Below, piece after piece: positions 1 through 7,882 of a stretch of DNA of 21,490 nt. Source of the DNA: HGM04593 sp045660825 (GTDB lineage: Bacteria; Bacteroidota; Bacteroidia; Bacteroidales; Bacteroidaceae); contig JAZREN010000034.1 of assembly GCA_045660825.1 (NCBI GenBank), positions 1 through 21,490 of the forward strand, read 5' to 3'. Under the pieces are notes generated by a model that saw only the letters and a list, made by a program, of their open reading frames with translations, ran no database searches and had not been told where the DNA came from. How positions within the stretch are numbered: the first letter of the stretch is position 1; each line of letters starts with the position of its first letter. The position numbers and the translations under genes are program-made.

Positions 1-1
1 T

Positions 2-1432
2 GTACTATGTGCCGGTAACGATGCCACTTTGAAGTTCATTGAGGACGTGCTCGACGAGATAGTGGAAGTATTCCCATCGGAGTACATCCACGTCGGTGGC
101 GACGAATGCCCAAAGACACAGTGGGAGCAGTGCCCCAAATGTCAGGCACGCATAAAGGCACTTGGCATAAAGGGCGACGACAAACACAGCGCCGAGATGT
201 ACCTGCAAAGCTTTGTAATAAACCATGCCGAGAAACACCTCAACAGCAAGGGACGCCAGATTATCGGTTGGGACGAGATTCTTGAGGGCGGCCTTGCACC
301 AAATGCCACCGTACACTCATGGCGCGGCATTGAGGGTGGTATTGAGGCAGCAAAGCAGGGACACGACTGCATCATGTCACCGACAAGCTTCATGTATTTC
401 GACTATTACCAGACAACATACACCGATGACGAGCCTTTGGCTATCGGCGGTTATGTACCGGTGGAGAAGGTTTACAGCTTTGAACCTATGGACGAGTCTC
501 TAACTCCCGAAGAGCAGAAGCATATCATTGGTGTGCAGGCAAACCTGTGGAGCGAGTATGTACCCACATTCAGCCACGTCGAGTACATGGAGTTGCCACG
601 TATGGCAGCGCTCTGCGAGGTACAGTGGTGCAACCCCGAGAAAAAGGATTTCAACGACTTCAAGCAGCGTCTGATGCCACTTCTCAAGCTATATGAGGTT
701 TATGGCTACAACTATGCGAAGCACATCCTTGACATTGAGCCCGAGTTCAGCACAGACACCGAACGCGGCGTGATTATTGCCACCCTGCGAGTGATGGACG
801 ATACCCCAATCTACTACACTCTCGACGGCAGCGAACCCACAGCAGAATCTGCTCTCTACACTGCCCCAATAGAGTTCAGCCAAAGCTGCACTTTCAAGGC
901 TAAGGGTATTGGCAAACGTGGTGCTACCAGAACATTGACCGAAGAGATATATTTCAACAAGGCAACAGCAAAGCCCATCACACTGTTGCAGGATATACAC
1001 AAGAATTACACTTTCAAAGGCGCTATCACACTTGTCGACGGCCTCAAAGGCTCCCCCAACTACCGCACAGGCCGTTGGTTGGGATTCTGCCTCACAGACC
1101 TTGAAGCAGTGATTGACCTGAAGCAGGAAGAAGAGATTTCATGCGTGTCGTTCAATACCAGCGTCGATAAGGGCGACTGGGTGTTCGATCTCTTGGGACT
1201 CACCGTATCGGTATCGAACGACGGCGAGAACTACACAACAGTGTTCGACCAGGAGTACCCCGACCTCACAGCCGAGGACGAGAATAGAATCTACGGACAC
1301 AAAGCCGAGTTTAAACCTGTAAAGGCACGCTATGTAAAGATTATGGCACTCTCGGACCGCGACATGCCCGCTTGGCATCCCGCAGTGGGTTACCCCGCGT
1401 TCATCTTTGTTGACGAGTTGGAGATTAACTGA
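2..1432 (+). CDS. GH20 beta-N-acetylhexosaminidase, 3' part (5' end outside window)
   Basis: The reading frame is open from base 2, so the gene begins left of the window; the TTG at 29 is internal, not a start. The frame carries the GH20 catalytic motif HVGGDE (D and E codons at 101-106), where the Glu is the acid/base and the Asp assists the substrate N-acetyl group. The WSEY and MAALCEVQW segments further on fit the end of the GH20 barrel. From about base 730 comes a chitobiase C-terminal-like beta domain (YYTLDGSEPT), and from about 980 to the end a discoidin / F5-8C-like module. The enzyme should release terminal beta-linked GlcNAc or GalNAc from glycans, probably in the periplasm or at the cell surface. 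The signal peptide and N-terminal domain are not visible, and the exact substrate cannot be read from the sequence. A terminator follows 30 bases after the stop. Confidence 0.93.
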   Translation, partial: VLCAGNDATLKFIEDVLDEIVEVFPSEYIHVGGDECPKTQWEQCPKCQARIKALGIKGDDKHSAEMYLQSFVINHAEKHLNSKGRQIIGWDEILEGGLAPNATVHSWRGIEGGIEAAKQGHDCIMSPTSFMYFDYYQTTYTDDEPLAIGGYVPVEKVYSFEPMDESLTPEEQKHIIGVQANLWSEYVPTFSHVEYMELPRMAALCEVQWCNPEKKDFNDFKQRLMPLLKLYEVYGYNYAKHILDIEPEFSTDTERGVIIATLRVMDDTPIYYTLDGSEPTAESALYTAPIEFSQSCTFKAKGIGKRGATRTLTEEIYFNKATAKPITLLQDIHKNYTFKGAITLVDGLKGSPNYRTGRWLGFCLTDLEAVIDLKQEEEISCVSFNTSVDKGDWVFDLLGLTVSVSNDGENYTTVFDQEYPDLTAEDENRIYGHKAEFKPVKARYVKIMALSDRDMPAWHPAVGYPAFIFVDELEIN

Positions 1433-1461
1433 TTGAGCAACATTGTATATATGACATTATC

Positions 1462-1490
1462 CAAGCGCCCGGGGTGGGCGCTTGTTTTTT
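1462..1490 (+). terminator. Intrinsic terminator of the GH20 gene
   Basis: A 9-bp GC-rich stem (CAAGCGCCC at 1462-1470 with GGGCGCTTG at 1476-1484) has a 5-base loop and is followed by a run of T to 1490. It lies 30 bases after the GH20 stop codon on the same strand. Confidence 0.9.
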
Positions 1491-1555
1491 ATGCAAGAAC
1501 ACCAAACAACCCTTCTCTGATTGCTCCATAAAACAGCAACCGTAGGGGAATAATA

Positions 1556-1604
1556 AATAAACAGCAAATCCGCACCCTTTTGGGATGCGGATTTGCTGTT
1601 TATT
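1556..1604 (-). terminator. Perfect 19-bp hairpin closing the bamD-rpoZ-DUF4293 operon
   Basis: The arms 1556-1574 and 1586-1604 are perfectly complementary over 19 bp. The 11-base loop contains a further CCC/GGG pairing. On the minus strand the stem is followed by TTATTATTCC-type, T-rich sequence, and it starts 14 bases after the DUF4293 stop. It may work in both directions, backing up the GH20 terminator. Confidence 0.8.
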
Positions 1605-1618
1605 GTAGATTACCGTCA

Positions 1619-2086
1619 TCAGTCTCTCAAACGGAAACCAAGTGCCTTTGCAATGATCTTTGCCTCACAACGGCGGAGCAGAAGGAATGCAATAAGGTTC
1701 AAAGTCAATGCAATGAACGGATAGAGCATTGGAACTCCAATTGCCATTGATGTATCGCCCGAAAGTACCAGCGTATAAACAAAGAACAGAATGTAGTAGC
1801 CGGCAAACAATAGCATTGTCAGTATTGTGACTCTCTTCTGCAGTTCAAAGTTGTTGAACAGCGAAACAATGAGACCGAACAAGTTTACAACGGCTGTAAA
1901 AATCAACACTATTCCAAGCGCGATAACAGTCCACGAAACCTCGCCGTTTGATGCCACATACTTGAAATTTGTCATCTCTGCCACTGCACCGTCGGGTTCG
2001 CTGAAACTCACTACGGGAGCAAGCAGTGCAAGAACTGTCAAAACCAGTGATGCAACGTACATCAACTGATAGAAACGGAATTTCAT
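1619..2086 (-). CDS. DUF4293-family four-helix membrane protein
   Basis: The protein has 155 residues with four hydrophobic segments at about residues 9-27, 52-76, 86-108 and 115-137. It ends in a basic tail (LRRCEAKIIAKALGFRLRD). The size, four-helix layout, position next to rpoZ and the end pattern of a final helix followed by charged residues and FRLRD fit the Bacteroidota-specific DUF4293 family. It has no known biochemical function and should sit in the inner membrane. It is the last gene of a three-gene unit, 32 bases after the rpoZ stop, and is followed by a strong hairpin. The family call rests on recalled features and neighbourhood, since the sequence has diverged from the usual MIQRIQT-like start. 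No catalytic or binding motif is visible. Confidence 0.8.
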   Translation of the reverse strand: MKFRFYQLMYVASLVLTVLALLAPVVSFSEPDGAVAEMTNFKYVASNGEVSWTVIALGIVLIFTAVVNLFGLIVSLFNNFELQKRVTILTMLLFAGYYILFFVYTLVLSGDTSMAIGVPMLYPFIALTLNLIAFLLLRRCEAKIIAKALGFRLRD

Positions 2087-2118
2087 ATTCTATAAATTAT
2101 CGGAAATCCAAAGGTTTC

Positions 2119-2457
2119 TTAAGCCTCCTCGTTCTCAACCTCCTTAGCTGGGTCGCGGAAGTAGATCTTGTCCTCAAGGAACTCCTGCGCAGCAATGAGT
2201 GTTGGCTTTGGAAGTCTCTCGAAATAACGTGAGATTTCAATCTGCTCGTGGTTCTCGAACTGCTCCTCAAGGTTATCGGTTGAAGATGAGAACTCGTTCA
2301 ATTTCTTGAGCAACTCCTCCTTCATCTCGGCTGCAATCTGGTTTGAGCGCTTGCCAATGATTGCAACAGACTCATATACATTACCTGTTTCGTGTACAAA
2401 ATCTGCCATGTTGCGTGTGACAGTGTTTGTTGGAGCGTTAGTTTTCTTGTAATCCAT
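2119..2457 (-). CDS. rpoZ: RNA polymerase omega subunit (Bacteroidota type)
   Basis: The protein has 112 residues and begins MDYKKTNAPTNTVTRN, the usual opening of Bacteroidales omega. The central part (NVYESVAIIGKRSNQIAAEM) corresponds to the omega helix that clamps the beta-prime subunit, and the lineage-specific tail carries EISRYFERLPKPTLIAAQEF. Omega supports assembly and stability of RNA polymerase. The ATG at 2457 is chosen. An in-frame TTG four codons upstream is possible but falls in AT-rich spacer, and known homologues start at MDYKK. The gene lies 23 bases after bamD and 32 bases before the DUF4293 gene, so the three are probably co-transcribed. Confidence 0.93.
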   Translation of the reverse strand: MDYKKTNAPTNTVTRNMADFVHETGNVYESVAIIGKRSNQIAAEMKEELLKKLNEFSSSTDNLEEQFENHEQIEISRYFERLPKPTLIAAQEFLEDKIYFRDPAKEVENEEA

Positions 2458-2480
2458 TTTATTATTCAATTATTATATTG

Positions 2481-3296
2481 TTATTCCATTGTCTTTACAA
2501 ACTTGATGGCCTCCTTGTAATACTTGTCGGCCTCCTTGATGTACTTGCTGTCGGGGAACTCGGTCTTGAACGCATAATACTCGTCAATGGTATTACGATA
2601 GCGTTCAATCTTCTTGCTCTCCACACTCTTGTGCGCCATCTGGTATCGGGCTCTGAGTATAAGCATTGACAATTCCTCGCGGAGTTTTGTATAAGGATAA
2701 TCCTCCAAAGCATTCTGCGCGGTTACTATACAAGCCTGATAGTTGTTTCCTATGTAAGCAAGGTCACCAAGATCATAATAGAGCTTTGCCGAGAGGTACA
2801 TCTTCTTCACGAGCACATCGTGCATCTTCATTATCATATCCTGCGCCTCGCTGTTGTAGCTGCTGTGGGGGTAATATTCCATGAACAGCTGCAACTCGTT
2901 TATGGCAGCATATGTATTCGATTGGTCGAGTTCCGGTTCAGGAATACCCATAAACAGGGATTTACCTGAATAGAAACGTGCATACTCGGCATACTCGCCG
3001 CGTGGATAATTCGAATAGTGCACCTTGAAATACTGCGACGCAGTCTCATAGTCCTTCGACTCGTAATAGCACCTTGCCAACAGCACCAACGACTCCTCGG
3101 CCTTGTCGCCACCCTTGAGCATTGTAACCATTGACTCAAGCAGTTCCGAAGCCTTTGTATACTTACCCTCAAGGTAATATGCCTTTGCAGCCTCGTATCT
3201 GTAATCATAGTCATTGCTCTTGTAAACCTTGTTATAGGTATCACAAGAGGTCAAGGCCACAACACATAAAAGAAATATATATACTGCTCGTTTCAT
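2481..3296 (-). CDS. bamD: Outer membrane protein assembly factor BamD (lipoprotein)
   Basis: The protein has 271 residues with a lipoprotein signal; the lipobox is LTSC with acylated Cys18. TPR-like helical repeats follow: YEAAKAYYLEGKYTKASELL, then YFKVHYSNYPRGEYAEYARF and ELQLFMEYYPHSSYNSEAQD. This matches BamD/ComL, the lipoprotein of the Bam complex that works with BamA to insert beta-barrels into the outer membrane, on its periplasmic face. It is the first gene of bamD-rpoZ-DUF4293 and has a good promoter upstream. The length is close to that of other Bacteroidota BamD proteins and nothing looks broken. Confidence 0.93.
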   Translation of the reverse strand: MKRAVYIFLLCVVALTSCDTYNKVYKSNDYDYRYEAAKAYYLEGKYTKASELLESMVTMLKGGDKAEESLVLLARCYYESKDYETASQYFKVHYSNYPRGEYAEYARFYSGKSLFMGIPEPELDQSNTYAAINELQLFMEYYPHSSYNSEAQDMIMKMHDVLVKKMYLSAKLYYDLGDLAYIGNNYQACIVTAQNALEDYPYTKLREELSMLILRARYQMAHKSVESKKIERYRNTIDEYYAFKTEFPDSKYIKEADKYYKEAIKFVKTME

Positions 3297-3360
3297 CTAA
3301 AACAACCAACTCAAAGTGCGCACAACAATGCACACTAAACATAATTATCAAAAATTTTTG

Positions 3361-3392
3361 CAAAGATAGTGCATTTCGGCAGAAAATACAAC
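3361..3392 (-). promoter_or_regulatory. Promoter of bamD-rpoZ-DUF4293
   Basis: On the minus strand the -7 box TATCTTTG (3361-3368) matches the Bacteroidota consensus TAnnTTTG exactly. A -33 element GTTG (3389-3392, one mismatch to TTTG) sits 20 bases upstream. The predicted transcript starts near 3354, giving a leader of about 58 bases before bamD. Confidence 0.65.
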
Positions 3393-3450
3393 CATTAAAA
3401 GCTCATTATTAGTTACTATTTTTTAAAATATACTAAAACTGAGCATTGTG

Positions 3451-3479
3451 AGGTGGTTATCATTACTTGACAACCACCT
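3451..3479 (-). terminator. Hairpin overlapping the stop codon of the GH27-GH16 gene
   Basis: AGGTGGTT (3451-3458) pairs perfectly with AACCACCT (3472-3479). Inside, after one mismatch, TCA/TGA adds three pairs. The upstream arm includes the last codons of the gene (its stop is at 3463-3465). Only moderately T-rich sequence follows on the minus strand, so it could be a terminator or an mRNA 3' stabilising hairpin. Confidence 0.5.
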
Positions 3480-6400
3480 TAACGCCCTCTACGACATACA
3501 CACCACACTGCAATGCAAAGCAATGGGCAGCGTTCACAAAAGCCTCGGCAACCTTGCGCCCTGCAACATCGTATACCGACACGTTGCATGGAGTATCGAC
3601 AGACACAGCCACGCCACCATCGACAACCTGAACATTAGCTTTGGCATCGTCGCGCACAGAAACAACACCTACAGTGCCGTTTGTATTCTCCATGCCAGGT
3701 GTCTGGTATACACGTACCCAGTCGAAACGTGTCTCATAGGTGTGTGTCACGTCGGCATCGGCAGCCCAAGCATTGTTACCCACGCTCTGGTTGAGAATCA
3801 GATGGAAATGCTTGTCAAATGGCCACTGTCCCTGGTTAAGCTGAGATTGGTTGGTTGATTTTGCATAACGGCCAACCTCCTTGCCGTCGACATACCATAT
3901 GAGGGTTGTAGCATCCCACTTCAAGCCGTATGTATGGTAACGGTCGTGCGATGTATATACATTGAAGCTTGATTTTGGATTATTGGTATTTCCAAGATCG
4001 TATGTCCAGTTGCTATGAACAGTGTGCCATGAACGCTCCTGGGCATCGATTGTCTCCCATATATCGATCTCGCCGCAGTCGGGCCAGCCGGCGCTGCGGT
4101 CCTCGGGCATCATCCAGAATGCCGGGAAGTTACCGGTCCATGGGTTGGACTTGATGCGCGCCTCGACGTAACCATAAGTGAAGCCAAAATGACCGTCGCT
4201 CTTTATACCGCCGGTAATCATTGGAATCGGGTCACTCGCCTGGTCAGGGTTAGGTATAGCGCGTGCAACAAGGTCACCACCCTGCAGATAGATTACCTCC
4301 TTGCTGTCGCTGAGCCAACGGTTCCAGGTCGCGCCCTGACGCTGGCAGCGCATCCACTTCTCGGCCACAGGCTGTGACATATCCTCAGCATTGAACTCGT
4401 CGCTGAAGACAAGCTGCCACTCGCTACCCTCCTGTGGAACAAACTCGGCATAGAGCGCGACATCGCCGTCAATGAGCGAACCGTCAACAACAGCCTTGCC
4501 GTCAACAACCGGCAGTGTATCCTCGCGCCATTGTGCGTTGCCGTTCACCATTTGCTCGCCATAGATGTTATGACCGTGACGCACCACAAGTTCCTTGCAT
4601 ACAAAACCCGGAGCGCCACGCAACACTGCTGTGAAGCCATTACCCGGTGTCACCACCATAGGCAGAGCCGAATAGTTCTCACCATCAATGCTACCATCAA
4701 TTGTATTCAATGTCAGAGCCTTGTTTCCAGTAACAATACTTATCAAGAAATCGGCAATCACACCATTTTCAGCAACAATCGCATCGGAGCCACCGGGGTT
4801 GAGTTCCTCGCCATCAAGTTTCAGACGGACACGGTAAACACCATCGGGCAACACGTTTGCGATTTTATATAGTGGGAGAGTTGCTGTACCATTCTCGGCA
4901 GCATCGCCATTGCTGTCAATTCCGTTGTAGCATGAGAAGGCAACCAACTCGCTTGAAACGCCTGGTTTTCCATCAGCGCCCAGCAACACAGCAAAGCGGC
5001 CGTCATTATTCAAGTCCACATAAAGATAAGCATTCTTGGTTGCCCCGGTAATATCAAGCAACATGTTTCTTGTATTTGAAAGAAGCACGGGAGTTGCTGT
5101 AAAGTCATAGTATGCTGCATTACCTTTGATTGAAAACATATTACCATTTACACCAACAGCAATATCGTGGGCTGTAGCGACTGTCGCATCCTTATCGAAC
5201 GAGAGTGCATAACCGTCACCGGCCTGGACACCCTGCTGTACGAAATGTGCTGTTATCCTGATATCACCATCGACATACTCGGCAGGTATGGTAACCACAT
5301 CACCATTGAGCATATAAGCAGGGAGCACAATCTCACCATACTGGTCAACGTCGTGAAGACTCTTTGTTCCATCGAGATTATGACCATGGAGCACTGTTAC
5401 AGCATCGAGGCTATAGCCTTCGGCCGGAACCACCTTGACCGCAAGAGCCTCGCCGAATGGAAGTGTTGCAGGCAAGGCTGAGCCGTCGGCTGCAAGCAAA
5501 GCGCCATTCTCGGCAACTACCTCAAGTGCGCCATTATCATTGTGTATATTCAATACCACATCACATATCGCACCACCGTTTTTGATAATACCATTTCCGT
5601 CCTCGGCACGGCCAGCGGGATCAATAGAAGCCCAGTCGACCTTGTAGCGCATACGGTAGAAACCGGGAGCCATATCTGTTGGCACAGTAAATGCCGGTGG
5701 GTTGAGCACATTGCTGTTTGTAACGCGCTCGCCATTGCTATTATAACCTGTACCCGAACCCAAAGAAGGTTCAGCATACGAGAAAGCCATAATATCGCTA
5801 CCCTCAGGGATTGAGCCATTGGCATTCAATGTTGCCTCGAAAGCTCCGTCCTGACCACGGTCAACATATACAAAACCATGCATCCATTCACCTGTAAAAC
5901 CAAACGATGGAGTAACTGTCTCACCGGCCTTAGCATGAAATGCACCATTCTCAACCTTGCTATACACCTTCAATGGAGTTGGCAACTGCAATGTCTGGTT
6001 GCCAAGTGAAACGCTGTTCAAGCGACGGCTACCGTGAGTATAGTTCTGGTTCTTGTCGAACACAATGGGATAATCCTCTGTAACCACAGGTGCATTCTTG
6101 TTCACAAGTTCCATTTTGTCAATGTCGCCCATGTATCCGCTCTCATTGAAAAGGCGCACTACATTCTCGCCCTTCTCGAGCACTACATCAAACTCAGCCG
6201 AACCTACGGTGCCCCAGCCGCCAGAATTACCCGTAAAAGTCAAAGCCTCTCCACCATTCACGCTCAGTTTCATAGTACGGTTGTCACCTGTTATAAAATA
6301 GACGCGCAGGGTATATTCGCCACCCTCCTTGCTGTATACATTACGCCACTGAAGGTCGTTGCTGTCGCGGTTACCGAGCCAACCGACAGCCACACCACCC

Positions 6401-7701
6401 GAGCAATTTGATTTCTCGCCATATACAGCTGTGCCATAGACCTCGTTATTCTTGATTTCCTGATAGTCTGTAAGCCAAGCGGTCTCTGCCTCGTACAAAG
6501 TACGCTCAAGACGTTCCTGGGCATCAAATGTGTAGATGCGTGTTCCATGGGCAGGTACAGAGACACTGAATGAATTTTCATATACACCCACATTCTTCTT
6601 TGCAAACAGGTCGCGCACTGCCACCTCACCGGCAAGATCAACCTTCGAGAAGGCGATGTTCATGTCTATCGCAGCATCAGTTGGGTTATAGAATGCCACA
6701 GCACGCTTTGTACCATACTTTTCCTCAACATCCTTTACAAGTACATAGGCACCATTCTCGCGCTTCACCACATAGGCCTGCAAGCCAAGAGTATTCTGGT
6801 TCAAGGCAATAAGTTCCTTGTTCTGCATAAGCTCAAGCGCATTGCCCTTAATGTCGTTCATGTCGCAGCCGATAAGCAACGGAGAGCTCATTATACACCA
6901 CATACCAAAGTGGGTCTTGTCCTCTTCCTCGGTGAGTCCGCGACCAACCTCAAGCATATCCATGTCGTTGTAACGGCCATAGCTTGTATACGCCGACAGG
7001 TAGAGGCTCTGATTGATAATGCTCTTTACAGACTCCCAACCAAGATATATATCCTCGGTTGTGCGCCATGAATCGGCAATCTCGCATGCCCATGTACCGG
7101 GGAATGCCCAACGGCAGATGTTCCAGGTGATATCGTCGCGACCGACTGCCTTTATTGCCGCAGCAATTTCCTTGTAGCGCTGCTCCACGTCAAGGTCTAG
7201 CCCCTCATCGTTGTTACCCGCATCAGCACCACAATAGTCAATCTTTATAAAATCGAAGTTGAGCTTGTCAGGGTTGAAATAGAGGTCGAAATCGGCGGCA
7301 TCGTGACCATAAAGACCAACGCCACGGCCAATCTCATCCTTTGGTTTACCCCAATATGAGGCACAGGTGTTACGGCCTGCATCACTGTAAATACCGGCCT
7401 TCAAGCCCTTGCCATGAATATAATCCACAAGACCGCGCAAACCGTTAGGGAAACGTGTAGGGTGAATGAGCAGATTACCCTCGGCGTCACGGCCGCCAAA
7501 GAAACCGTCGTCGATATTGATATGGTTATAGCCACAATCCTTGAAACCGAGTTTCACCATTGCATCGGCCTGAGCCTGGATGACAGAATCATTGATTTGG
7601 AAACCATAGGTATTCCATGAGCTCCAACCCATGAGGGGTGGATTCTCTGCCGCCACACAAAGAGGCAACGACAGCGCAATAGCGCAAAGCAGTTTTTTCA
7701 T
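3463..7701 (-). CDS. Secreted GH27 alpha-galactosidase / GH16 endo-glycanase fusion with T9SS-like tail
   Basis: The protein has 1412 residues. A signal peptide (1-18, cut after CVAA) precedes a GH27 domain at about 20-395, with nucleophile Asp155 in FIKIDYC, acid/base Asp217 in SWRTTEDI and the typical PLMGWSSWNTYG start. A CBM6/35-like beta domain follows at about 402-534. Two related modules follow (about 535-823 and 829-1090), each with a DxxxDGxF calcium-type loop (VDRGQDGAF, VDLNNDGRF) resembling GEVED domains and a later HGHN motif. The GH16 domain spans about 1092-1332, with catalytic motif EIDIWE (Glu1211 nucleophile, Glu1216 acid/base). The tail (about 1345-1412, NVSVYDVAGRKVAEA and CGVYVVEGVKVVVK) resembles a T9SS type A sorting domain. 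It should release alpha-galactose and cut an internal beta-glycan bond outside the cell. The GH16 substrate cannot be read from sequence. It is a single-gene unit with its own promoter. Confidence 0.92.
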   Translation of the reverse strand: MKKLLCAIALSLPLCVAAENPPLMGWSSWNTYGFQINDSVIQAQADAMVKLGFKDCGYNHINIDDGFFGGRDAEGNLLIHPTRFPNGLRGLVDYIHGKGLKAGIYSDAGRNTCASYWGKPKDEIGRGVGLYGHDAADFDLYFNPDKLNFDFIKIDYCGADAGNNDEGLDLDVEQRYKEIAAAIKAVGRDDITWNICRWAFPGTWACEIADSWRTTEDIYLGWESVKSIINQSLYLSAYTSYGRYNDMDMLEVGRGLTEEEDKTHFGMWCIMSSPLLIGCDMNDIKGNALELMQNKELIALNQNTLGLQAYVVKRENGAYVLVKDVEEKYGTKRAVAFYNPTDAAIDMNIAFSKVDLAGEVAVRDLFAKKNVGVYENSFSVSVPAHGTRIYTFDAQERLERTLYEAETAWLTDYQEIKNNEVYGTAVYGEKSNCSGGVAVGWLGNRDSNDLQWRNVYSKEGGEYTLRVYFITGDNRTMKLSVNGGEALTFTGNSGGWGTVGSAEFDVVLEKGENVVRLFNESGYMGDIDKMELVNKNAPVVTEDYPIVFDKNQNYTHGSRRLNSVSLGNQTLQLPTPLKVYSKVENGAFHAKAGETVTPSFGFTGEWMHGFVYVDRGQDGAFEATLNANGSIPEGSDIMAFSYAEPSLGSGTGYNSNGERVTNSNVLNPPAFTVPTDMAPGFYRMRYKVDWASIDPAGRAEDGNGIIKNGGAICDVVLNIHNDNGALEVVAENGALLAADGSALPATLPFGEALAVKVVPAEGYSLDAVTVLHGHNLDGTKSLHDVDQYGEIVLPAYMLNGDVVTIPAEYVDGDIRITAHFVQQGVQAGDGYALSFDKDATVATAHDIAVGVNGNMFSIKGNAAYYDFTATPVLLSNTRNMLLDITGATKNAYLYVDLNNDGRFAVLLGADGKPGVSSELVAFSCYNGIDSNGDAAENGTATLPLYKIANVLPDGVYRVRLKLDGEELNPGGSDAIVAENGVIADFLISIVTGNKALTLNTIDGSIDGENYSALPMVVTPGNGFTAVLRGAPGFVCKELVVRHGHNIYGEQMVNGNAQWREDTLPVVDGKAVVDGSLIDGDVALYAEFVPQEGSEWQLVFSDEFNAEDMSQPVAEKWMRCQRQGATWNRWLSDSKEVIYLQGGDLVARAIPNPDQASDPIPMITGGIKSDGHFGFTYGYVEARIKSNPWTGNFPAFWMMPEDRSAGWPDCGEIDIWETIDAQERSWHTVHSNWTYDLGNTNNPKSSFNVYTSHDRYHTYGLKWDATTLIWYVDGKEVGRYAKSTNQSQLNQGQWPFDKHFHLILNQSVGNNAWAADADVTHTYETRFDWVRVYQTPGMENTNGTVGVVSVRDDAKANVQVVDGGVAVSVDTPCNVSVYDVAGRKVAEAFVNAAHCFALQCGVYVVEGVKVVVK
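4432..6099 (-). repeat. Tandem duplicated GEVED-like module inside the GH27-GH16 protein
   Basis: At protein level, residues 535-823 and 829-1090 follow the same plan. Each opens with a hydrophobic beta strand and FDK, then xYVDxxxDGxF, an S-rich strand (IMAFSYAEPS / LVAFSCYNGI) and a GxYRxRxK strand. Each closes with VLHGHNLDG / VRHGHNIYG, a GD(V/I)xxxAxF end and VPQ or VQQ. The two copies are strongly diverged, so this is an old duplication visible in the protein but not obvious in the DNA. Confidence 0.6.
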
Positions 7702-7736
7702 ATGATTGAATTTTAAACATTATTTGCATTATAGTT

Positions 7737-7768
7737 CAAAGATAAGGAAATAAACAATACAATACAAA
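7737..7768 (-). promoter_or_regulatory. Promoter of the GH27-GH16 gene
   Basis: On the minus strand a perfect TATCTTTG -7 box (7737-7744) lies 20 bases downstream of a perfect TTTG -33 box (7765-7768). The predicted start near 7730 leaves a leader of about 30 bases before the ATG at 7701. This is the best promoter match in the window. Confidence 0.75.
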
Positions 7769-7825
7769 TTAAAGTTAATTGTTTAGAGGAGCATGCTTCA
7801 CCCAAGAAATCCAGTAACGCACACT

Positions 7826-7857
7826 CTTGTATATCTCGAAAAAAAATCGTACATTTG
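7826..7857 (+). promoter_or_regulatory. Promoter of uvrB
   Basis: TACATTTG (7850-7857) fits TAnnTTTG exactly, and CTTG (7826-7829, one mismatch to TTTG) lies 20 bases upstream. The predicted transcript start near 7864 gives a leader of about 20 bases. No SOS-type operator is recognisable here. Confidence 0.6.
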
Positions 7858-7882
7858 AGGTTCAACTTTTTTTTGAATAGAT

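Noticed and set aside
29..31. TTG at 29 as a start codon for the GH20 gene
   Set aside because: The frame is open and GH20-like from base 2 (CAGNDAT before the TTG), so the TTG is internal.
2458..2469. TTG start giving a four-residue longer omega subunit
   Set aside because: Homologues begin at MDYKK and the extra codons lie in AT-rich spacer.
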